From NCBI GenBank assembly GCA_933822405.4, contig CAKOGP040002236.1, positions 110,812-174,811 on the forward strand: a stretch of 64,000 bases of DNA, written 5' to 3'. The notes beneath the pieces were generated by a model. It saw nothing but the letters and a program-made list of their open reading frames with translations. It did not search any database and was not told the origin of the DNA. The DNA is from Cylindrotheca closterium (taxonomy: Eukaryota; Bacillariophyta; Bacillariophyceae; Bacillariales; Bacillariaceae). The translations under genes and the position numbers were made by a program. Below, piece after piece: positions 10,965 through 22,116 of this stretch. How positions within the stretch are numbered: position 1 is the stretch's first letter; each line of letters begins with the position of its first letter.

Positions 10965-11895
10965 CTTGCAGATGAATTGTTTATCTCTTTTGTATTTGGC
11001 CGGAAGCTGCCTCATGGACTTTTTGTTGACCAATCAATCAGCGATCCAAAGATTTTGTGATCTCGCACGTTGCGTCGGTTAGCTCGATAAATACTTAGAG
11101 AAAGTCTGAGATATCTTTCTCGTTGTTGTAGATAAATTTCATCCGTTTGACACGCGGGCCGGCAGTGAAACGCAGAGTTGCCCGCACAATTTCGTTGCAC
11201 TGAAAACTTCAAATCAATGTCCAGCGATATTGTCATATTCTTTGTAATTTACGATGATGGCTTGTTGAAACAACTCTACCTTGCTTGAAATAGTACTTTT
11301 TGAGATATGTTTTATAACAATTAGCAATCAACCGCAAAATTTTCCGTACAAGCTGTAGCAAGCCCAAGTCCCAGTTCAACAAAATCTTGATGGCATGTTC
11401 CATGTTTGAGTTCCTGCTTGTGGCCTTGATTCATTTATTCATTCGTCCGCTGTTATCGGTGATACTTCCGCCTTTGATAAGCAATAGGTGAAGATTAATA
11501 GTGTTTGCAAAATGTCGAATATCGTCCGAAAATAATGGTAAGTCTCTTGTAGTTGTAAGATCTCCTTATTCTAGCTATGATTCCTAGAGCAGGGATGCAG
11601 AGACACTTGGCGGTATTGACCTAAACTGCGTTATGAAAACTGTTAAATTGTAAATAAAAAATGAACTTCTCGGAAAGTTATTACGAAAAAGTCTTCTCTA
11701 GACGGTACAGTTATTCATTGTGAAATTATCGCATGCGCAGTACAACTGTAAATAAAAAATGAACTTCTCGGAAAGTTATTACGAAAAAGTCTTCTCTAGA
11801 CGGTACAGTTATTCTTTGTGAAATCATCGCATGCGCAGTACAACTTGTGCACTGACACGCCTTCTACGTCAATTTCTTTCGTCATGGCCATTGTT
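10965..11895. other. Intergenic region with tandem duplication
   Basis: This 930-base spacer between paralogues holds the promoter of the 10964 gene and, near its far end, the 98-base tandem duplication listed separately. No coding signal. Confidence 0.5.
11650..11845. repeat. 98-base tandem duplication, two copies
   Basis: Copies 11650-11747 and 11748-11845 begin gtaaataaaaaatgaacttc and end gcatgcgcagtacaact. I see only a few mismatches (cattg/ctttg and tgaaattatc/tgaaatcatc). It lies just beyond the 3' end of the 11896 gene, so it may be in its 3' UTR. Confidence 0.9.
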
Positions 11896-14134
11896 CTAAG
11901 GAACAATGCAGTAGCCATAAGCCTCTTCTCCTGGCCCTTCGCACCCAGGAACTTCTGTAGCAAGACTTGGTCGGTCGAAGCACACGAGACCGGTTTCGCA
12001 GTCCTCATCTAGAGGAAAGGGATTAGAACGATGAGAAACATATCCATAAGTTACGAATTCGCCGAACTGATGTGTGTACTCTCTTACCTGTGTCACAATC
12101 TCCAGCACAATTGGGAAGAGGGTAGATACCAAAGTCGCCAAATTCAACATCGTCATACCAACTCACGAGAAAGGTGTCAGATGGTCGAACAATACAGAAG
12201 TCTTCGGAACCAGTTCCAAGATCATTGGCATTTCCTGTACATCCAGGGACGCTTCCGTCACCTCCAGCGGAGCGCTGTCCGCAAACAAGTCCAAGATCAC
12301 AGTCACTATCGAAGTCGCAGTCTATACCGAGAAAATATGATATGGTATGAGTTAGCCCAACGAATTGCAAACTCAACACAAGAACAAATCAACAGCTTCA
12401 TGCTGTCTTACCTCCTTGGCACTCCTTTAACTCGTAGTATGACCATTCTTCATCTCCGATAAAGTCGAGCGACTTGTCGGGTGTAGTTGGAGGAACGCAG
12501 TAATCAAAGTTATCCTCTCCTAGTCCGTTACATCCAGGAACTTGATCAAATCCAGATCTGTAGTAGCACACCAAGTCTCCCTCGCAATCGGAGTCTAGAA
12601 AAGACAAAACGTTGAGTAATCAATGAGATCAAGATAAAAAACGATGCACGCACGAGGTAGAAACGAAATACACATACCGAAATCGCAATCTCCAGAGCAC
12701 AGGGGGATTGGGAATGTTCCTTGATCTGCCTGTTCAAAGTGATCATAAACACTTGAGAGGAAAGTGTCGGATGGGCGGAGTACACAATAATCTTCGCTAC
12801 CAGTTGCAAGAGCATTGGCATCTCCACTACAGCTTGGAACATCACCACTGCCTCCAGCTACTCGTTGGAAACAAACAAGTCCAATTGCACAGTCCGAGTC
12901 GAAATCACAATCTATGCGAAGATAGCAGATAGTCGGTCGGTCAGGTCAGGCCAGATCAGTGTTGCATGCAATACATGTAGTCTGGTGGTTGTTCCAATCT
13001 ACTTACCTCCTTCGCACTGGTTTAGTTCGTAATAATCCCATACTGGATCTGGAAGCCCAATAAAGTTGAGCTCCTTCGTAGTGGCACTGGGATCAAAGCA
13101 GTAGTCCCATGCGGTTCCACCGAATCCAATGCAGCCTGGCACAACTTCGTCGCCTGTACGGATGAAGCAGGATAGTCCCGCAGCACTATGAAAGGCAATT
13201 GTTCGTTAGTAAATCTAGTTGGTGATCAAAGAAAACAACATTGTACACGTACCAATCTGCATCAGTGTCGCAATCTCCCTGACAACGTTGCAAAGGGAAT
13301 GCAGATGTTGGAAAGCCTTCGTCCCCGGCGATGACCAAAGTGTCATCTGTCGTAGGCTTGATACAGAAATCATCAAAGCCATCACCGACTAGATCGGCAT
13401 TCCCGAGACATCCTGGAACGTCGGTGGTCCCAAGATCACGTTGGAAACAAATGAGGCCGAATTCACAATCGGTATCTTCGTCGCAATCTGTTGGTTTCAC
13501 GTGAGACGAGTTCAAGAATACAGTTAGTCATGAACATTGTCGAAAGGCTATGCCAATCGCTTCTTTTGAGTGTCGTTTGCTTACCTCCTTGACACTCAAG
13601 AAGGGAAAATTCATCGAAAACATCGTCTTCGTCGAGGAAGAGCGAGGCCGGGCCAGTAGGAGGTGGGGTGGTGGGGCTTGGGGTTGGTCCTGGGGTAGGA
13701 GGAGGTGTTGGGCCAACGACAGGAGCTAAAGTGGGTGGAGGAGTAGGTGGAGGAGTAGGTGGCAAAGTGGGTGGCGGAGTAGGTGGCGGAGTAGGTGGCG
13801 GAGTAGGTGGTGGAGTATTTTGTTGAAAACGGGTAGGTGCTGCTGTTTCGACGAAGCCAGGAACTGTTGGAGGATTGGTTGGGGGGCGAGTTGGTGGTGG
13901 CGTTGGACCGGGTGAAGGTATACTCATTTGCATTTGTTGCACATCCAATTCTTCCCATTCCTCATCAATAACAGCCTGTTTATCGGCATCGCCATGATCA
14001 CCCTGGAAGAATCTGGCATGATTGCCAAGTTTCAGCATCTTACGTTCTGCATTTCTAATGGTCTTGGCAGAAGCCGAGTTGGCGTGCATAAGCAGGAATG
14101 CACCAAGTACAATTGATCGTTTTGAAAAACTCAT
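11896..14134 (-). CDS. Secreted Pro/Thr-stalk protein with six VPGC cysteine modules
   Basis: It is 575 residues from seven exons: 13585-14134, 13253-13487, 13007-13185, 12678-12911, 12412-12594, 12088-12321 and 11896-12008 (550, 235, 179, 234, 183, 234 and 113 bases; total 1728, open frame). Signal peptide MSFSKRSIVLGAFLLMHANS, then DEEWEELDVQQMQMSIP, a PPPT stalk, the SLFLDEDDVFDEFSLLECQGG linker and three long-short module pairs. The 234-base exons equal 18 + 216: the DCDFDSDC segment is joined to the following long module, while the intron before it is kept. It is the closest architectural match to 8636-10964 and is divergent from 14473-16130. Confidence 0.88.
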
Positions 14135-14472
14135 GATGGTATGGTTGTCTCCACTATATTTGCTTCGTGTTTTGTCGCAAGAGAGACTTGAACGATGGAT
14201 TTGTGGTTGTCATGTGTAGTTTCAGCGATTTTAGGACGACTGAGATTCTTGATTGGCGATTTTGGCTTTGGGTTGTACCTGGTGGTACTTTACGAACGAA
14301 AAACACCGTTTTTGAAAGAAATGCGGCACTTCGTTATGTGGGGTCTGCGCACCGGTCGAGCTTTCTGCGATAACTTTGCAGGTGTACTCGCAACCAAAAT
14401 CTCAATACCGCACTGATCTGGCTAATCAATCTGATCTTCCCTCCAACCAATGATCACACATCAATCATTCCA
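14135..14472. promoter_or_regulatory. Divergent promoter between two paralogues
   Basis: It is 338 bases between head-to-head start codons at 14134 (minus) and 14473 (plus). Both genes belong to the same secreted family, so a shared bidirectional promoter would co-express them. No specific motif recognised. Confidence 0.4.
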
Positions 14473-16130
14473 ATGAAGAACATCATGTTCATTCATGCAT
14501 TGTTAGTATGGGGTAGCGGTATGGCTATGGCTAGTCAGCAGCTACGGCGGGGCAAGCAGTATTTGAAGAATCAGAAGATGCAACAATTTCTCCGTTATGT
14601 GGCGACAGAACAAGAAGCTGACGATTTATTATGGGAGGACATCGAACTACAAGCGGCAGCAATGAGTATGCCAACTGTTGCACCCACAACGCGACCTCCA
14701 ACTTTTAGACCAACACGGCCACCCACTAGACCACCATCACTGCCTGCCACCAACCCGCCAACGTCACTCCCTGCCACCAACCCGCCAACACCATTTCAAA
14801 CAACAACGCGCTTGCCAAATTTGGAGCTGATACCCAATGATCAATTCAACGAGTTTGGTTTATCGGAATGTCAAGGAGGTAAGACATGTATCGATACCAG
14901 GAAATCAAGAGCAGTGAAATATTTCCGATTGCCGTAGTTTCATCATTGTACAGTACTCCAACGACACTACTATTATGTATGGAATGAGCATCTCCATATA
15001 TGGCCTGTTGAATTTTCGAAAGTTCACAACAAACGCCCTCATATTCGCATTATTTTGTCCATAACACTTTGCCAACGATCCATAGATTGTGACAACGACG
15101 AAGACTGTAACTTTGGATTGATCTGTCTGCAACGTAACTTGGGCAACAAAGATGTTCCAGGATGTTTTGGAGACCCAGATTCGATTGGCAATGGCTCGCT
15201 AGACTTTTGCATCCAACCTCAAGATATCACCACGTTAGTTATTGTAGGTGACGAAGGTTTTCCAACGTCTGTGTTCCCTCTCGATCAATGTCATGGAGAT
15301 TGCGACTCTGATACAGATTGGTACGTTGCTCTATTGATTGAAAGCATAACATTGTTCATTGACGAATGATTGATTGATTCATTGATTCATTGATTGACTG
15401 AATTACTTACTGTACTCCTACCATTCTTACTCATGTCGCTTATTCTGTTCCAAAGTGCTCAAGGACTCACATGTTTCCAACGAACCCGAGATGAAGCCGT
15501 CCCAGGGTGCACTGGAAATGGAGCAACGGGCCTCGACTACTGCCACAATCCAACACTTTCTTCAAGATCTGGTGATGATTCCCCTGTCGTTGGGACTACT
15601 AATGGCACGCTTCCAATACTGGATTTCATTGGTGATCGAGAGATGGAACTATATTCGTTACAAGAGTGCCAAGGTGACTGCGATTTTGACTCTGGTAAGC
15701 AAAGATAGATTGTTTCCAACCAAGGCGCCATGTGCAGCATTGAAAAGAATTTACATCACTCATTTTCCATTCTTCGTTCATTCCTATTTTCATTCTCCAC
15801 AATATAGATTGCGAACTTGGTCTAGTTTGTTTCTTTCGAAGCTTTGGAGACGGGGGGCATGTGCCTGGATGTTCTGGCAATGCCGATGGTATTGCATCGA
15901 GGAATGAAGATTTCTGCATCAAACCTCCGACAGAGAACTACTTGGTGATCTTGGGGGACGATGATCACTCAGAGGCCTATCCATTGCCCGCTTGTGCTGG
16001 AGATTGCGACGAGGATGTCGACTGTAGAGATAATCTGGTCTGCGTTGTTCGAAGGAACACGACTCAGATTCCAGGTTGTGAAGGGATAGGAGAAAAAGGT
16101 TACGACTATTGTGGTGAAGCATCACAGTAA
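14473..16130 (+). CDS. Secreted Pro/Thr-stalk protein with four VPGC cysteine modules
   Basis: It is 400 residues from four exons: 14473-14878, 15086-15320, 15456-15694 and 15808-16130 (406, 235, 239 and 323 bases; total 1203, open frame). Signal peptide MKNIMFIHALLVWGSGMAMA, then LLWEDIELQAAAMSMP, a short PT stalk with a duplicated SLPATNPPT unit, the linker IPNDQFNEFGLSECQGG, and modules long, short, long, short. The short module in exon 3 carries a 14-residue insertion (near SSRSGDDSPV) relative to paralogues. The last exon fuses the long module and terminal short module that are separate exons elsewhere. It is the only family member in the window on the plus strand. Confidence 0.88.
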
Positions 16131-16152
16131 TGGGGGATATAATATAAATACA

Positions 16153-16191
16153 GCTGGGTAGCAGGTATCATACCCTGCTTATTGACCCAGC
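16153..16191. repeat. Nested inverted repeat downstream of stop codon
   Basis: The outer arms gctgggt/acccagc and inner arms agcagg/cctgct can form a stem beginning 23 bases after the stop codon at 16130. It would fold in the 3' UTR of the 14473-16130 transcript, possibly affecting stability or processing. Role unknown. Confidence 0.5.
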
Positions 16192-17072
16192 AGCAAGGTG
16201 CATCATGAGTGCCTGCATTCAAAATTCATAACATACACAATAAACAGCATTTACAGATATGAAAGAGAATCTGCAGTAGTACGGTAGTCGTCGTTTGAGC
16301 CAACCATACCTGGTACTGGTACCTAATACCTAAGGGGTCATCATTCATTTTGCAGTAGGTCTGTTCGGTCTGTTCACCACGAGTCAATGGTTGCAATCCT
16401 TTCCAATCCAAACGTGACACGAATTTTAGATGGATTCGAGAGGAGGCGAGACTAGTACTAGGCTATGATAAGAATGAATCAGAGCGGCGTAATGCACAAT
16501 CATCCTAAACAGTTTGGAGAATGCTATCGGTAGACATGGCGCAGTAGCAAACCAGAAGCCAAACGCCAAGTTTTCTTCTTGCGTCAAAGTTTTTCTGACA
16601 CGAAGATGACAGATACAACCAGAAGCCAAACGCCAAGCTCTGATGACACTGCGATGATGTAATGTGTGATGGGTGATGGGTGAAGATGATCCTGAAATGT
16701 CATGATTTGATTTGATTGATTTGATTTGATTCAATTGATTGATTTATTCGACTCTTGCCTTTGATCAGAAGCCCTTGAAGTAAGTCCCGCAGAGAAAGAC
16801 TGCGTCACCCTAGACACTTAACCGATCTGATTATCGCGAACTCCGCTGGCGTCATTCTCTAAGCCATTTCTATCGAAGACTTCACTCACGCAGGATTCTA
16901 CGTGTGACTTCTGATCAGTTTCACATTTTCCGCTGACTTTCCCCTCCTCGTACCAATCAGTTGCTTCTCGTTTCGAAACCTGTCTTGACACCTGTCACTT
17001 CTTCTCAGCCATCGTCAGCATAATTCTCATTTTAACCACGAACTCTAACACCAATACCAAACACAGTCCAGA

Positions 17073-17101
17073 ACAGCACAGCACAGCACAGCACAGCACA
17101 A
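17073..17101. repeat. Acagc microsatellite
   Basis: Between five and six tandem copies of a 5-base unit in the presumed 5' leader of the gene starting at 17172. Confidence 0.8.
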
Positions 17102-17171
17102 TACATTTGAAGCAAATTACATATACATTACAATCATCGCTCATATCAAACGAATACTCAATCAGAAGAAA

Positions 17172-18863
17172 ATGGCCAACAATAGAAATTCAGTTTACGA
17201 TCCTTCAGGAAACTTAAGGATACGAAAGCCCCACCCTCATGATGTCCTCTCAGGCCGTGGTGGAGGCATCAACTCTCACCCTGGAAACAAGGTCTTTCGA
17301 GAATGGGTCCGCGTGCGAAAGGAGGCTTACAACTTGGCTGTCACCAAGGCAGAGAAGGCTGAGGTGGCACATCAAGTGATGAATCTGGTTCAGAATCAAC
17401 AACCACCTGGACGCTTTCTGCAGCGCGACCCGAACAGTACTACTGCCTGCAGTTTATGGGTGGAATTAGATGCCAATCGAGCACTAGCCAAGACAAGTCA
17501 GGCCTTACGGGAAGGAGCACCGCAGATTCGGGCGGCTCACCGAGATGTGGGTTGGAAGGCGGACCGGGCTCGAAAATCGAAACGAAAGAACAGGCCAGCA
17601 AAGACCCCATCGACATCAGTACCGGCACCAACTCCAACACCAGCAAGCAATCCAAAGTTTTCCTTGACAAGAACCAAGATGATAGCGCCTGCAACGGAAA
17701 TGAATAAGGCCATTCGAGCACTACAAGACAATGTGGATGAAGCTAAGCGGCTTGCGAACCAGCAACCCGAATCATCCCAGAATGTTCCACCACCGCTCAT
17801 GAGCAACGAAGACTTTGAAGCCAAGTTTTCTAGACAGCCAAAGAGAGGAAAATTCTTCAATATGCAAGAGTCAACACCTACTCTGACGTCAGTTCCAGTG
17901 TCCTTGAATGCTGTCCCTGTCAATTCTTCTCCAGCACCAACCAATGCAAACACAACTATTCCCATGGCATTGCCTTCTGCACCTCCTGTTCCTCTTAGGA
18001 GCGACTCTTCTAGTAAGCTACTTCGAACGAATAGTCTAGCGCTATCAGACTTTTCGAACGCGGAAATGAAGGACGAAGATCTGAACCAAGACTTTGTCAA
18101 TCCCTTTGATGATGAACACGAGATAGAATGCATCAATCCTGCTCCGCGCTCAACGGGGAGCGCTAGTGACATCAAAAAGCTAGGCCAACAACAGCAGCAA
18201 CAGCAACAACAGCAGTCCTATAATAACAACAATGGGAGAAGCAGTTCAAACACAAGGTACGTTTCACCGGGAATTGGACGCAAGCACCCAACCACCCCGC
18301 CCAAGCCTCTAAAGGCAAACTGCTTTTGCAGCTGCGATCGAGGAGAGTGTATATGCTCGGACCTTGCTGATCATTTCCTGCATCGAATGGATGGCTTACA
18401 GCTTTATCTTCGCGAAGATCAACAGGGATCGGAAACGCGAAATCCATACTCGAACAGCAGCTAGCAGCAATTAGCAGCAGGTAGTTGTTAAGAACGAGGC
18501 TACGAGGGAGGCAGGTGGAATGGGGCGCAAGGCATTCGCAAAATTGCGCCTGGTCGTACCAGCAGCCGTCTCACAGTACCCCTAATCTCATCGCTTTACC
18601 CTCGTTTGTTTTGTAGATATGCTACAGAGTTTTCTGATCTAGGGAACGAACCAGCCTTGCTCAATGCTGACTTTGGAGAAAGCATGAAATCGGTGTGGGA
18701 CGCGACCCATCCAGGTTTGACGTCTTCCGAAAAGGGAGACTGGGATATGCCCACACTACTCTTGCCCCGGCGAAATAGTAGTGAAGCATTGAAGAGGCTC
18801 TTGCGGTCGCCACTAACACCAAGAACGGCGCCAGCTAAGCAACGAGATACTGGAAGACAGTAA
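17172..18863 (+). CDS. DUF6824 protein with poly-Gln tract
   Basis: Two exons, 17172-18256 and 18617-18863, give 443 residues (1085 + 247 bases, in frame). The donor CACAAG/GTACGT and acceptor TTGTAG/ATATGC join as SSNTR-YATEFSDLG. If the intron is retained, the frame still runs to 18464, giving a 430-residue alternative. Residues about 18-115 form a DUF6824 domain: PHDVLSGRGGGINSHPGN, then FREWV and regular helices. This domain is widespread in diatoms and of unknown function; I suspect nucleic acid binding from the basic tail that follows (KADRARKSKRKNR) but have no direct evidence. The rest is low-complexity Pro/Ser/Asn with a ten-Gln run near residue 340. Probably nuclear. Confidence 0.85.
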
Positions 18864-19101
18864 GGCTTTGGACGAGATCAGCATTGATCAGCATTGATCA
18901 GCATTTGATACAATGATGATGATTGATGCCATGTGACGACAAGCCATACACTGGTACAAACCAAAAGGCAAATCAAAAGCTCGATGAAACGAGTTCACAG
19001 AAATAGTCGCAACATATAAAATAAGATAAATAGAAGATCCCAGTGTGATCAATTACCAATTATACATGCTATTTCAACAGAGCGAGCTTTCGGCTTCTTC
19101 C

Positions 19102-20812
19102 TTAGGCGACATCTGTTATTCTCACAACAGCTTGTTTGGTCGATAGTGAAAACGCCAAATACTCATATTTCCATCCGAAACGTTTGCAGCATTCCCTCCA
19201 AGCCTACAAACACAACAAACCAACAAGCAATCGAACAAACGAACAGACGAACAAACGAACGAGGGACAATAGTAGCAAATGTCAGTGAAAGCTTACAGAG
19301 GACGACAACATAATACAAATGTAGCTAGCCATACAGCCATTCAGCCATTCCGCCATACAGCCATACAGTACGTACCCGGAATTCATCCTGACGCCAGGTT
19401 GGATGACAAACGTACTCATCAAAGATAAGAATCGTTCCTTCCACAATGCGTCCATGCATAGCCTCCAACACGTCCAATGTAGAAGTGTAGAGGTCACAAT
19501 CGATATTAGCGTAGGCTAAGAAGGCGTCCTCTCCCATTTGTTGGAGGAAAGGAACCAAGGTTTCCTTGAAGAGCCCTTTGTGAAAAAAGACATTTCCCTC
19601 AATGTTGGTGGGCACTACTCCGCCTGTGGAGTAACTTCCCTTGGGTTCATCACCCCACGAATGAGGAAGTCCAGTAAAGGTATCAAAACCGTGCAAGTGA
19701 ATGTCCAATGGCAGGATCTCCTGTGTCATTCTCAATGATCGTCCCGACCCAACTCCAAATTCGCAAACCATTCCATAAGCGGGGTTACTGTTCTTTCGTT
19801 GCTGTTTAATGAGGGGCATGGCCGCATCCAAGGCCAACCGGAGCATGTCGCGAGTCCCACGATGCAAGTTCAAATGATGAGGAGCAACCTTGCGACTGTG
19901 CCATCTGACATAACCCCAAGAGTCTACCAAACAGCTAATGGGAGATTCTTGTCGTTGGAGATTGGTCATGATATCATCTGCTTCTTGGGTTTGTCCCAAT
20001 CGTTCCAAGACAACGGCCAAGGAAAACAAGGTACTGGCCGAGTTGGGAGTCAGTTCCAATGCTCGCTGATAGGCTTGTGCGGCCAATTCCAAATGCTTCA
20101 AATCGGATTCTTCCCTACTGCCACCATCGGCTTGCAACGAGTCTCCCAATCCGACATAGGATGCTGCTGACGGATGTTGTGGATCCAAATCGATCGCCAT
20201 TTGGTATAGATTAATCGCTGCCTGGGGATCGCTCAAGGCATCGTGATTTAGGAAGCCCAACCGGACCAAGTTGTACGTTAGGATGGTCAAACAATCACCT
20301 TTGTCGAGATTGGTAACGTGTCCAAAAGCATCATCCTCCAGATAACATTGAAACAAGGTGGCAGCTGCATGAAAAGCCGAATTGGCTGCCCTCGACTGGC
20401 CTCCCTTTTCCATTTGAACCCCCTGTCGAAAGGCCAGATCCGCTTCTCCAAGTGGAACAGCGGAAGCTGCTGCAACTCCTTCCATTGGTCCACCGTTGAC
20501 CAGCTCGCTCATGGTGATCTTTTGGGGCGGATAATTTCCAATACTGTAACTCATTTGAGTATTGCTGTTGTTAGTACTAGTAGTACTGCTAGTACTGCTA
20601 CGATTGTCACTATCATTACTCCCATTGTTGTCATTGCTGCCGGCCGCAGTACTTGTGGCAGCAGAAGCCAAGTAGAGAGACACAGATTGGTCGTTTTGTC
20701 TACTAGTGTGACAGAACTTGCAATTTGTGTTGGTAGCAGTAAAAGCAGTCGATGAGAGTGAACATGACGACAAGAGTATAGAAGCGATGGTCAAAAGGGA
20801 AAATGAATTCAT
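19102..20812 (-). CDS. TPR protein with TylF-like SAM methyltransferase domain
   Basis: Two exons, 19376-20812 and 19102-19203, give 512 residues; the intron is GTACGT...TTTGTAG at phase 0. The second exon adds AWRECCKRFGWKYEYLAFS and ends in VVRITDVA, the expected end of a TylF/MycF-type methyltransferase. An N-terminal signal-like segment ends in SSTAFTAT, so ER or plastid entry is likely. TPR-type helical repeats occupy roughly residues 130-330 (AINLYQMAIDLDPQHPSAAS; AYQRALELTPNSASTLFSLA). The catalytic domain has the SAM-binding motif CEFGVGSGRS, then GFDTFTGLP, IDCDLYTST and FDEY, which include the metal-binding acidic residues of the family. Substrate unknown. The intron contains a short palindromic catacagccatt repeat. 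Confidence 0.85.
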
Positions 20813-21258
20813 TGTTGTTATGGTCTGGGGTTGGCTGTCCCAAACACAGCTTTCAAATACGATACAGTAGTTCGCTTGTGATGAAAGATGGAGATGGCGG
20901 TTCGTAGTGATATACCGGTACCGGTACCTGCTGTACCGTACGATACACCACTTGAAGGTGATGGATGGGTTGATGATCGAATTGATTGATTGATGCCTGA
21001 TCTGCAATACGTCATGAGAGAATACAGAATCCGGAATCTGATGCGAAATGGAAACGGATGAGGGAACCAAAAACCAAAGCTGAAATCTCACAAAATACTG
21101 TATAAAATACTGTATTAATACCTGTTGTTTGATACTATTATTAATACCTGTATCATAAATACCTGATACCGGTACAGTACTGTACTTGTAAAACCCACCC
21201 ATAGGTTCATTCATTCATTGATTCACTGTATCTTCACTCAAGAACCAGCAACGCAAAC
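20813..21258. promoter_or_regulatory. Divergent promoter region with GTAC clusters
   Basis: It is 446 bases between start codons at 20812 (minus) and 21259 (plus). It contains CCGGTACCGGTACC-type clusters near 20915-20945 and 21165-21190 and several aatacctgta repeats near 21095-21165. Confidence 0.4.
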
Positions 21259-22116
21259 ATGGGAAGAGGAGGTGTCATTCAATATGATTCCAACAAGACC
21301 TCAGTTCCTATTAGTACAGCGACCTCACAGTTTGATGATGAATTGATGAAGCGCAACATTGTGACAGCTGAGCAAGTGTATTTGGCCAAGGGCGCAAAAT
21401 CATTGGATGAAGCCCAACGATTGGCCAATGAACGAAGAGAGGAACGAAAGGAACAGCCAAGTCAGGTCTATGATGTTTCCTCCAAACGTAATAAGGACGA
21501 CGACAATGATGACAAGGAATATGACGATTTGTTGGATGATGATGATGATGATGATGATGAAATCGACGACGATCCCTTCTTTGCGCGTTATCGACAAGAG
21601 CGACTATCACAATTGAAACAAGAGAGTGCTGACGAGGTTGCCAAAAAGCAGAGCCGTCAACAGCAGAATATTAACATGCCAACTCAAATTCAACGAGAGG
21701 AATGGACGACACGTGTCAATCAAGCTTCTCATCAAAACTGGGTGCTGGTGATATTATGGGATGATTCCAGTATGCGAACACCTGACATTCTACAAGATTT
21801 GGAGCGCCTGCAACGAGAACGAGAGCATTCCGATGCACATTACACACAAGACGACGACGACGACGACAACGACGACGACGACAACTCGTACAGTGAGGAG
21901 GCTGGGGGAGGACACGGCCACAAATCATCGCAACAGCGTATTGAAATTGTCTATATTGAGTACCAGCAAGCTAATCCACATTGGCCCAGTACAAGAGTAC
22001 CAGCCATATTTGCTTACCGAAATGGCACGAAGCAGCATGAATGGGTGACACATCAGGCTGGCAGATTTCCAACTCGCGAACAATTGCAAATCATGCTTTT
22101 GGAATGGGGTATATGA
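21259..22116 (+). CDS. Phosducin-like protein (PhLP2/PDCL3 type)
   Basis: It is 285 residues in one exon. Phosducin-like proteins have a thioredoxin fold and assist the CCT chaperonin in folding actin and tubulin in the cytosol. Support: an N-terminal helical region, the family signature DDDPFFARYRQERLSQLK near residue 105, then a thioredoxin-like core with QNWVLVILWDDS, IEIVYIEYQ, the cis-Pro-like RVPAIFAYRNG and a C-terminal REQLQIMLLEWG helix. Two acidic low-complexity runs (poly-Asp near 90 and 200) are unusual; the second sits inside the thioredoxin fold as an insertion. No CXXC active site, as expected for this family. Confidence 0.82.
   Translation: MGRGGVIQYDSNKTSVPISTATSQFDDELMKRNIVTAEQVYLAKGAKSLDEAQRLANERREERKEQPSQVYDVSSKRNKDDDNDDKEYDDLLDDDDDDDDEIDDDPFFARYRQERLSQLKQESADEVAKKQSRQQQNINMPTQIQREEWTTRVNQASHQNWVLVILWDDSSMRTPDILQDLERLQREREHSDAHYTQDDDDDDNDDDDNSYSEEAGGGHGHKSSQQRIEIVYIEYQQANPHWPSTRVPAIFAYRNGTKQHEWVTHQAGRFPTREQLQIMLLEWGI

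Larger units (their letters stand above)
16131..17171. other. Intergenic region with hairpin and direct repeat
   Basis: About 1 kb without a gene. It has a nested hairpin at 16153-16191, a direct repeat of accagaagccaaacgccaag near 16550 and 16618, a gattt-rich run near 16700-16745, and an acagc microsatellite at 17073-17101 in the presumed 5' leader of the next gene. Confidence 0.5.

Noticed and set aside
21311..21610. Minus-strand His/Ile-rich frames
   Set aside because: Antisense of the poly-Asp codons of the phosducin-like gene.
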